Shown: piece after piece, positions 1 to 5,585 of the stretch
How the letters are laid out: every line of letters starts with the position of its first letter
Numbering within the stretch: position 1 is the first letter of the stretch
NCBI GenBank assembly: GCA_003454415.1
Contig: DMKG01000161.1
Coordinates: 6,452-14,078, forward strand
DNA length: 7,627 nucleotides
Direction: 5' to 3'
Source: Alphaproteobacteria bacterium
GTDB taxonomy: Bacteria; Pseudomonadota; Alphaproteobacteria; UBA11222
Notes under the pieces: model-generated
What the model was told of the DNA's origin: nothing
Database searches by the model: none
What the model saw: the letters and a program-made list of their open reading frames with translations, nothing else
Translations under genes and position numbers: made by a program

Positions 1-302
1 AGGAGTTGCAGCCCCATAGCGGACTTGAACCTGCGGTGGGCGCCTTCATCGCCGGGGATCCGCTTTTTGACGAAGCCCTGCAACGTTTTGGCGAACTGGT
101 GCATTACCTCATGCAGGGGTATATAAGCGAGGGCAAAAGCTATCTGACCATTGCCGCAGGCTGCACGGGCGGGCGGCACCGGTCGGTGTTTTTCGCGGAA
201 AGGCTAGGGGAATATTTACGCAATTCCGGGCATAAGGCGGAAGTGCGGCATCGCGACATCGAGGCGGACGCGAGATTGACAGGCAAGGGGAGTTCAACCT
301 AA
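1..302 (+). CDS. rapZ: RapZ family nucleotide-binding protein, C-terminal fragment (5' end outside window)
   Basis: The frame is already open at the window edge and ends with TAA at 300-302, so this is the last ~100 residues of a protein normally near 290-310 residues. The diagnostic C-terminal signature is present: GKSYLTIAAGCTGGRHRSV followed by VRHRDIE, and a GLEPAV segment precedes it. The N-terminal P-loop kinase-like domain lies outside the window. RapZ (YvcJ) proteins bind nucleotides; in E. coli RapZ is the adaptor that directs RNase E to the small RNA GlmZ. In alphaproteobacteria the gene commonly sits between hprK and the EIIA/HPr genes, which matches the two genes downstream here (next start 43 bp on). 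A role in PTS-linked regulation is inferred from that context. The TTG at 6 is internal and is not a credible start. Confidence 0.93.
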   Translation, partial: ELQPHSGLEPAVGAFIAGDPLFDEALQRFGELVHYLMQGYISEGKSYLTIAAGCTGGRHRSVFFAERLGEYLRNSGHKAEVRHRDIEADARLTGKGSST

Positions 303-345
303 TGTCCGCCGGATTATTTGCCCCGCGGCAGCTGGTAGATAGGTA

Positions 346-753
346 ATGATCGGTCTGGTTATTGTCACACATGGCCGTCTGGCCGAAGAATTCCTCGCAG
401 CCATGGTGCATGTGGTTGGCCCCCAGGATCAGGTCAGCGCCATATGCATCCATCCCGAAGACAATATGGAACAGCGCCGCACGGATATACTTTCCGCGGT
501 TGCAGACGCCGATACCGGCGAGGGGGTGATCGTTCTCACCGACATGTTCGGGGGCACGCCCAGCAATCTGGCGCTTTCCATCCTTGAGCGTCCCAATGTG
601 GAAGTGATCGCGGGTGTTAATCTGCCAATGCTGATCAAGCTGGCCACTGTGCGCAAGACGTCCACACTGGAGATGGCGGTGGAATGCGCGCGTGACGCAG
701 GCCGCAAATATATCTCTGTCGCTTCCAAGGTGCTGACCGGTGAGGAACGGTGA
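346..753 (+). CDS. PTS EIIA component, mannose/fructose (EIIA-Man) family
   Basis: This 135-residue protein is a complete single EIIA-Man-type domain. It begins MIGLVIVTHG, with His9 as the expected phosphorylation site, and carries the conserved loop LTDMFGGTPSN around Asp66. VNLPMLIKL at 92-100 is also typical of the family. In known EIIA-Man domains, phosphate passes from HPr to this histidine and then to an EIIB domain. No EIIB or EIIC is encoded beside it, as in alphaproteobacterial 'incomplete' PTS clusters where the protein is thought to regulate rather than transport. The ATG is preceded by GATAGGTA, a modest Shine-Dalgarno. The HPr start overlaps this stop by 4 bp, so the two are probably translated together. 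The gene is sometimes labelled manX or ptsN-like in alphaproteobacteria; I leave the symbol blank because naming varies. Confidence 0.93.
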   Translation: MIGLVIVTHGRLAEEFLAAMVHVVGPQDQVSAICIHPEDNMEQRRTDILSAVADADTGEGVIVLTDMFGGTPSNLALSILERPNVEVIAGVNLPMLIKLATVRKTSTLEMAVECARDAGRKYISVASKVLTGEER

Positions 754-1028
754 ACCCGCTGTTTTCTGCGCGCACCCTGACCATCTGTAACCGCCTCGGT
801 CTGCACGCCAGAAGCTCGGCCAAATTCGTTAAATGCGTCGAACGATATCATGCCCAGGTTACAGTCCGGCGCGAAGGCAATGAAGTCAGCGGCGCGTCCA
901 TCATGGGTTTGCTGATGCTGGGGGCGGCGAAAGGCGCCGAAATCGAAGTTTTCGCCGAAGGCGAGGATGCGATAGCGGTGCTCGATGCGCTGGAGGCGCT
1001 GGTCAATGGCGCCTTTGGCGAAGACTGA
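750..1028 (+). CDS. ptsH: HPr family phosphocarrier protein
   Basis: This 92-residue protein has both HPr signatures. The catalytic histidine is His19 in NRLGLHARSS. The regulatory serine is Ser50 in GASIMGLLMLGAAKG, the site HPr kinase modifies in organisms that have HprK. HPr normally takes phosphate from enzyme I on the histidine and passes it to EIIA. The start is GTG at 750, overlapping the EIIA TGA (GTGA), with GAGGAA just upstream as ribosome site; no better ATG exists before the catalytic histidine. The intact serine motif fits an hprK gene upstream of rapZ, outside the window (inference). No enzyme I gene follows: the next gene, argB, is convergent with only 18 bp between the stop codons. 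Confidence 0.95.
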   Translation: MNPLFSARTLTICNRLGLHARSSAKFVKCVERYHAQVTVRREGNEVSGASIMGLLMLGAAKGAEIEVFAEGEDAIAVLDALEALVNGAFGED

Positions 1029-1046
1029 ACTGGAAGAACACCGAAC

Positions 1047-1946
1047 CTATGAAATCAGGGTGCCCGCGCCATGCTCGGTAAACAGCTCCAGCAGCACGGC
1101 GTGCTCCACCCTGCCGTCCAGAATGACGACCCCGCCAACCCCTGCATCCAGCGCCTCCAGACAGGTTTCCACCTTTGGAATCATGCCCCCGGCGATCGCC
1201 CCGCTCCTGATCATGTCGAGCGCCTGCTTGCGGCTGAGCTGCGGCATCACCTTGCCATTTTCATCCATCACCCCCGGCACGTCGGTAAGCATCAGCAGCC
1301 GGGTTGCGCGCACCGCGCCTGCAAGGGCGCCGGCCGCCGTATCTGCGTTGATATTATAGGTTTCCCCCGCCGCGCCGATGCCGATAGGCGCCACCACGGG
1401 AATGATGTCGGACGCAGAGATCGTCTCCAGCACATTGGGATTCACGCCGCTCGGTTCGCCGACAAAGCCCAGATCCAGCACTTTCTCGATATTCGATTCC
1501 GGGTCGCGCGCCGTGCGCCGCAATTTGCGCGCCTGAATCAGATTGCCATCCTTGCCGGAAAGACCCACCGCCACGCCGCCGGCATTGTTGATGGCGGAAA
1601 CGATCTGTTTGTTGATGGACCCGGCCAGCACCATTTCCACCACTTCCACCGTCTTGGTGTCGGTGACCCGTAATCCGTCGATAAAACTGCTCTTGATGCC
1701 AAGCCGGTCCAGCATCTGACCGATCTGCGGCCCTCCTCCATGCACGACGATGGGCTTTACCCCCACCTGCTTGATCAGCACGATGTCGCGGGCGAAGCTG
1801 TGGGCGAGCTCGTCCTCCCCCATGGCGTGGCCGCCATATTTGATCAGCACGGTCTTGCCGGCATAGCGCAGGATGTAAGGCAGCGCCTCGGACAGGGTCT
1901 TGGCCGCTCTGGGCCAGTCGCGATGCAGTCCTTCAGAATTACTCAT
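1047..1946 (-). CDS. argB: Acetylglutamate kinase
   Basis: This 299-residue protein phosphorylates N-acetyl-L-glutamate with ATP, the second step of arginine synthesis, in the cytoplasm. Amino-acid-kinase motifs appear in order: [10 protein letters not shown] with Lys36 near the N terminus, VVHGGGP at 67-73, GLRVTD at 91-96, [10 protein letters not shown] at 197-206, and GGMIPKVE with Lys258. The ~30-residue N-terminal extension before the kinase core ([15 protein letters not shown]) resembles the N-helix of arginine-inhibited hexameric enzymes, so feedback inhibition by arginine is plausible but inferred. The ATG at 1946 fits family length; its ribosome site is weak (GGAG lies about 15 bases upstream). 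In many alphaproteobacteria argB follows engB closely, as it does in order here, but 425 bp separate them, so a promoter of its own is likely. I could not find a convincing -35/-10 pair. Confidence 0.97.
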   Translation of the reverse strand: MSNSEGLHRDWPRAAKTLSEALPYILRYAGKTVLIKYGGHAMGEDELAHSFARDIVLIKQVGVKPIVVHGGGPQIGQMLDRLGIKSSFIDGLRVTDTKTVEVVEMVLAGSINKQIVSAINNAGGVAVGLSGKDGNLIQARKLRRTARDPESNIEKVLDLGFVGEPSGVNPNVLETISASDIIPVVAPIGIGAAGETYNINADTAAGALAGAVRATRLLMLTDVPGVMDENGKVMPQLSRKQALDMIRSGAIAGGMIPKVETCLEALDAGVGGVVILDGRVEHAVLLELFTEHGAGTLIS

Positions 1947-2371
1947 CGTTTTTGCCGCTCACTCCGCTGTGGCCGGGTTCACTAATGGTCCGGTTCCAAC
2001 ATTTCCTGGGACCTGCATTTTCTGGCGCATCCCGTTTTAGCAGCCCTGTTTGCGTATGTTAGACCATCAGGACCACCAGGTTCCGCCGGACGTTATATCT
2101 ATTTCCACGCTATTCCTATGCTCTTGTTCAATTGATGACATGATTTTACTGACTGCTGAGGTGGTTACTCGGCGCCGCTCTAAACGGATCTACGCCAATC
2201 CTGTAATGGGGCGGCTGGATGAAAGGATAAACCCGGCAATCAGACGGGTTTGAATGCGGACGGCGCGTGATCTTTTATGATCAGATGGAAGACCGTATTC
2301 TGATCGTCGGGCGTTTATACCGGGCAATGGATTTCGTCCGGCATATGAAAAGGTAACGGTTCGTCTGTCTA
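1947..2371. other. 425-bp gap between engB and argB without an intact gene
   Basis: The argB-distal part is taken up by the toxin remnant at 2095-2356. In the remaining ~150 bp next to argB I see no open frame of note, no tRNA and no convincing promoter. There is a weak hairpin (1992-1997 with 2008-2013, one G-T pair) and a 9-base tandem near-repeat at 2062-2079 (GACCATCAG/GACCACCAG), both of doubtful meaning. The argB promoter presumably lies here, since the gap breaks the usual engB-argB linkage. Confidence 0.6.
2095..2356 (+). pseudogene. ParE/RelE-type toxin remnant (frameshifted, internally deleted)
   Basis: Two frames together read like a ParE toxin. In the first (codons from 2095), SIDDMILLTAEVV resembles the 'DLDDIWLYTAE-W' N-terminal helix. 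KRIYANPVMGRLDERINPAIRR matches the usual 'NP-LGRPRDEIRPGLR' core, and then TGA follows at 2251. Moving on by one base at about 2246-2249, frame two continues FECGRRVIFYDQMEDRILIV, then GRLYRAMDFVRH and TAA at 2354-2356. This fits the ParE C terminus '-GRHVIFYR-EDDRILI-RVLH-RMD'. One extra G in the GGG run would explain the shift. Only about 11 residues separate TAEVV from the ANP motif, where intact ParE proteins have more than 20, so a deletion is also likely. No good start codon or ribosome site is seen, and no ParD-like antitoxin precedes it. The family call rests on my recall of the consensus, not on an alignment. Confidence 0.6.
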
Positions 2372-3097
2372 TTATCCGCGCTTTTCCGCCGCCAGTTCGC
2401 CAAGCGCCGCGCGCAGTTCAGCGATGCCGGCGCCGGTTTCCGATGAGGTTATCTGCACCACAGGATAGGACGCGGTGTGGCCGCGCAACAGGCTCTGCGT
2501 CTTCTGATGACACGCCGCGAGATCCGCCGGTTTCACCTTGTCGGCCTTTGTGAGGACGATCTGATAGGAAACGGCGGCGGCGTCCAGCATCTTCATGCTT
2601 TCGATATCTGATTCCTTGATCCCATGCCGCGCGTCGATCAGAAGGCACACCCGGCGCAGGCCCGGCCGGCCCCGCAGATATTTCTGCGCCAGCCGCCGCC
2701 AGCCCGCCGCCACCGCGCGTGGCGCCCGCGCATAGCCATAACCCGGCAGATCCGCCAGCATGAGACGGCCCGCGAGATTGAAGAAGTTGATCTGCTGGGT
2801 GCGTCCCGGCGTATTCGACGTGCGCGCCAGGGTTTTCCTGCCCGTCAGGGCGTTTATCAGGCTGGATTTTCCCACATTGGAACGTCCGGCAAAGGCGATT
2901 TCCGGTAATGCCGCCGCGGGCAGCAGGTCCATCTGGGCGATGTCCGCCACGCCCAGCACGAAATCGCAGGGCCCTGCGAACAGGATGCGTCCCGCCTCCA
3001 GGGCCTCATCGGAAACATCGGGCGGGGGGAAATGCGCGGGCGCGCCCTCTGCGCCGAAGCCGTGGGTGGGCGGATCGGTGGGCGCGCCTTCCATCAT
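2372..3097 (-). CDS. engB: YihA/EngB family ribosome-assembly GTPase
   Basis: This 241-residue TRAFAC-class GTPase takes part in large-subunit assembly (YsxC/YihA group). G motifs in order: G1 GRSNVGKSS at 71-79; the conserved TSNTPGRTQ switch region at 93-101; G3 DLPGYG at 116-121; G4 TKAD at 183-186; G5 TSS at 217-219. I chose the ATG at 3097 because its A overlaps the yidC stop as ATGA and a good site, GAGGTGAG, lies about nine bases upstream. The frame stays open 76 codons further up, but that part lies inside yidC and has shadow-like composition. A second ATG follows immediately at 3094. The first ~60 residues before the G domain are longer than in E. coli and Pro/Gly/Ala-rich, as in other alphaproteobacterial EngB proteins. 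The coupling suggests co-translation with yidC. Confidence 0.96.
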   Translation of the reverse strand: MMEGAPTDPPTHGFGAEGAPAHFPPPDVSDEALEAGRILFAGPCDFVLGVADIAQMDLLPAAALPEIAFAGRSNVGKSSLINALTGRKTLARTSNTPGRTQQINFFNLAGRLMLADLPGYGYARAPRAVAAGWRRLAQKYLRGRPGLRRVCLLIDARHGIKESDIESMKMLDAAAVSYQIVLTKADKVKPADLAACHQKTQSLLRGHTASYPVVQITSSETGAGIAELRAALGELAAEKRG

Positions 3098-4869
3098 AGA
3101 CGGAAACTCACCTCTGCGCCCTCCCGCTTCATGATCACGGCCTGCTGAATGATGGAAAGCACATTGTTCACGGTCCAATAGATCACCAGGCCGGCGGGGA
3201 AAGTACCCAGCAGGAAGGTGAAAAACACGGGCATCCACAGGAAAATCTTTTCCTGCACCGGGTCGGCCGGCGGCGGATTCAGCTTTTGCTGCATCCACAT
3301 GCTGACCCCCATCAGAATGGGCCAAATGCCGATCATCAGGAAGCCGGGCGGCGTCCAGGGCAGCAATCCGAACAGATTGAAGATCGATGTGGGATCGGGC
3401 GCGGCCAGATCATGGATCCAGCCAAAGAACGGGGCGTGACGCATCTCTATCGTCACGAACAGCACTTTGTAGAGTGCGAAGAACACTGGTATCTGCACCA
3501 GCATCGGCAGACAGCCTGAAATGGGGTTGACCTTTTCGCGCCGGTACAGCTCCATCATTTCCTGCTGCTGGCGCATCTTGTCGTCGGCGAATTTCTCGCG
3601 GATTTCCATCATCATGGGCTGCACTTTCTTCATCTTGCTCATCGCCACATAGGACGTGTTGGCAAGCGGAAAAAACGCCGCCTTGACAGCGAGCGTCAGC
3701 AGAATGATGGCGACGCCGAAATTACCGGTCAGGCCGTAAAACCATTCGATCACCGTAAACAGGGGCTTGGTGAGGAAATAAAACCAGCCCCAGTCGATGG
3801 CGCGGTCAAACAGGGTGATGGCATACTGGCTGGCATAGGCGTCTATGACCTCCACCTTCTTGGCGCCGGCAAACAGCCTGCTGGTCACCTCGCGGCTTTC
3901 CCCAGGGGCGAGACTGATGGCCTCGCGCAGATAATCCGCCTGATAACGGTCATGGCCGCCAAGGGGTCTGTAGGAAAAACTCCCCGTGAAGGCCGCGTTC
4001 TGATCCGGGATCAGGGTGACGAGCCAGTATTTATCGGTGAGCCCGAGCCAGCCGCCCGTGCTCTGCACCCGTTCCTGCGCTTCCTCGCGAATGTCCTCAT
4101 AGGTAATTTCATTGAGCGTTCCGTTCAGGACCCCGAGCAGGCCTTCATGCAAAATGAAATAACCCGCCACCTCCGGCGTATAGTGACGGGACACCAGGCC
4201 ATAGGGCATGAGGCTTACCGTTGATCCCCCGGTGTTTTCCACCCGGTCGGTAAGGGTGAACAGGAAATGATCGTCCACCGCATAGGTCCGGGTGAAACGC
4301 AGCCCCTCGCCATTATCCCAGCTCAGGGTGACGGGGTTTCCCGGGCGTAACACCTGATTCACGTCGCCCGTCCACCTTGTCTGATAATCCGGCAGCTTGG
4401 GCGGGGCGGCGCCCACGGCCACAAATCCGTATTCCGCATAATAGGGTTTGCTGGAACCGGCCGGTGAAAGCAGGACGATTTCAGGACTGGCGGGAGAAAC
4501 GGTTTCCCGGTAGCCGATCAGTGTCAGATCGTCCAGCCTGCCGCCCGTCAGGGAGATGGAGCCATGGACCTGACCGTTATCGATGGGGATACGCGGACTT
4601 TGCGCCAGAATCTCTCCCCGGCTCAGCGTGCCCGCCATGACCGATTCCGATCCTGGCAGGCGGCCGCCAGGCGCGCCATCGGGTCTGGGAATGTCGGAAG
4701 CGGCGGGGTTTCCGCCTGGGCCGGGCGCGGGCTTAGCCGGTTCGGTCTGGGTTTCAATCCGCGCGCGATCCGCTTCCATCCGCGGGCGGTCAACGAAATA
4801 GAACCAGCCAAACAGCACCAGCATGGAAAGGGTGAAGGCCAGCAACAGATTCCGATTGTCTTCCGTCAT
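3094..4869 (-). CDS. yidC: Membrane protein insertase YidC
   Basis: At 591 residues this is a full-length Gram-negative YidC/Oxa1 insertase, which inserts and folds inner-membrane proteins alone or with SecYEG. The first membrane segment is at about 8-26 (LLLAFTLSMLVLFGWFYFV). A Pro-rich linker follows, then a large periplasmic beta domain at about 90-345. The conserved insertase core comes last, with membrane segments near 360-405, 453-473, 496-527 and 543-578. The core motifs NPISGCLPMLVQIPVFFALY (448-467) and SKMKKVQPMM (411-420) are clear. Lys396 in LLTLAVKAAFFPLA occupies the place of the groove arginine (R366) of E. coli. The ATG at 4869 overlaps the rnpA stop by 4 bp (ATGA), and the C terminus overlaps the engB start in the same way. 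No yidD lies between rnpA and yidC. Confidence 0.98.
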   Translation of the reverse strand: MTEDNRNLLLAFTLSMLVLFGWFYFVDRPRMEADRARIETQTEPAKPAPGPGGNPAASDIPRPDGAPGGRLPGSESVMAGTLSRGEILAQSPRIPIDNGQVHGSISLTGGRLDDLTLIGYRETVSPASPEIVLLSPAGSSKPYYAEYGFVAVGAAPPKLPDYQTRWTGDVNQVLRPGNPVTLSWDNGEGLRFTRTYAVDDHFLFTLTDRVENTGGSTVSLMPYGLVSRHYTPEVAGYFILHEGLLGVLNGTLNEITYEDIREEAQERVQSTGGWLGLTDKYWLVTLIPDQNAAFTGSFSYRPLGGHDRYQADYLREAISLAPGESREVTSRLFAGAKKVEVIDAYASQYAITLFDRAIDWGWFYFLTKPLFTVIEWFYGLTGNFGVAIILLTLAVKAAFFPLANTSYVAMSKMKKVQPMMMEIREKFADDKMRQQQEMMELYRREKVNPISGCLPMLVQIPVFFALYKVLFVTIEMRHAPFFGWIHDLAAPDPTSIFNLFGLLPWTPPGFLMIGIWPILMGVSMWMQQKLNPPPADPVQEKIFLWMPVFFTFLLGTFPAGLVIYWTVNNVLSIIQQAVIMKREGAEVSFRL

Positions 4870-5234
4870 TTCTTCCGGCTCTCTGTTTCAGGTGTGCGGT
4901 GCACGCGGTTCAGGGCCCGTTTCAGATCCTCGCGCAGGGCGTCATACTTCCTGTTCGCTGTGTCCGCCCGGCCAATCAGCACATAGTCATACCCCATGCG
5001 CCCGCATTCCGGCATCAATTCCGCCGCCACGGCGCGAAGACGGCGTTTGGCGCGGTTGCGCGCCACCGCCCCTCCAATTTTCCGGGTGGCGGTGAAGCCG
5101 GTCCTGTAGGGGCCAGCTTCGGCTTCAGGGCGTTTTCTTGCCTGAAGCACAAGCCCGGGCGTGGCTGCTTTGGCGCCTCTGGCGGCGGCAAGGAATTCTG
5201 TCCGTTTTTTGAGTGTTGCGGCGGAAACTGGCAT
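4866..5234 (-). CDS. rnpA: Ribonuclease P protein component
   Basis: This small basic protein of 122 residues (from the ATG at 5234) binds the RNase P RNA and helps it remove 5' leaders from tRNA precursors. It shows the family pattern LKKRTEFL near the N terminus, RTGFTATRKIGGAVARNRAK at 44-63 containing the RNR signature (NRAKRRLR at 60-67), and the basic helix DLKRALNRV near the end. Start choice is uncertain. An in-frame GTG at 5285 would add 17 residues (beginning VVLAPARAKS) and sit 13 bp from the rpmH stop, but those residues are not family-like and its AGG is only two bases away. The ATG at 5234 gives the usual length, also without a strong ribosome site. The stop overlaps the yidC start (ATGA). 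Order rpmH-rnpA-yidC is the standard bacterial arrangement. Confidence 0.94.
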   Translation of the reverse strand: MPVSAATLKKRTEFLAAARGAKAATPGLVLQARKRPEAEAGPYRTGFTATRKIGGAVARNRAKRRLRAVAAELMPECGRMGYDYVLIGRADTANRKYDALREDLKRALNRVHRTPETESRKK

Positions 5235-5298
5235 GAAGCTAAGGGGCGCGCCCTGACTTTTTGCCCGCGCTGGCGCTAGAACCACTACCTGCTAATGC

Positions 5299-5433
5299 TT
5301 AGGCCGAGAGTTTCTTGCGGCCATGCGCGCGGCGGCGGTTGATGACCAGCCGTCCATTCTTGGTCGCCATGCGGGCGCGAAATCCGTGGCGGCGGGCCCG
5401 GACGAGCCGGCTGGGCTGATAGGTGCGTTTCAC
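5299..5433 (-). CDS. rpmH: 50S ribosomal protein L34
   Basis: This 44-residue, very basic protein is a complete L34. It begins [18 protein letters not shown], continues with [19 protein letters not shown] and ends KKLSA, all hallmark segments of the family. The start codon is GTG at 5433, with GGAG seven bases upstream as ribosome site; the only later ATG (Met22) would remove the conserved KRTYQPS segment. It is the first gene of the - strand run leading into rnpA, yidC and engB, and it lies about 60 bases downstream of a strong promoter-like sequence. Confidence 0.98.
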   Translation of the reverse strand: MKRTYQPSRLVRARRHGFRARMATKNGRLVINRRRAHGRKKLSA

Positions 5434-5491
5434 GGGATTTCTCCGTCAGCGTCAAAGCAAAGCGGCCAGAAAGCGGCCGTTGGGAAGCGGT

Positions 5492-5520
5492 TGTATAGAA
5501 AAGCCGGGGACGAAAGTCAA
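5492..5520 (-). promoter_or_regulatory. Sigma70-type promoter for rpmH-rnpA-yidC-engB
   Basis: On the - strand, TTGACT (5520-5515) and TATACA (5497-5492) are separated by exactly 17 bases, close to the sigma70 consensus. Transcription would begin near 5485, leaving a leader of about 50 bases before the rpmH GTG. A short G+C stem (5463-5467 with 5475-5479) lies in that leader. The placement before a ribosomal-protein gene supports the call; it is not experimentally shown. Confidence 0.75.
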
Positions 5521-5585
5521 TATCGTGTAACCATTAATGACGTTTCGGCGAAAACCCGGCCAATGATTAAAATTCAGGTGAAACC

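Noticed and set aside
1071..1673. 200-codon + strand frame opposite argB
   Set aside because: His/Arg-rich antisense shadow of a fully conserved argB.
2092..2097. TATAAC on the - strand as a -10 box for argB
   Set aside because: No acceptable -35 element lies 16-18 bases upstream; the nearest TTGAAC is 28 bases away.
2229..2251. 7-bp inverted repeat AAACCCG/CGGGTTT as a terminator for engB
   Set aside because: The stem is weak with a 9-base loop and lacks a clear T-run on either strand. It lies within the toxin-like coding remnant, so it may be fortuitous.
3098..3325. 76-codon upstream extension of engB
   Set aside because: It overlaps the conserved C-terminal core of yidC and has no family resemblance. 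The ATG at 3097 has a good ribosome site and an ATGA overlap.
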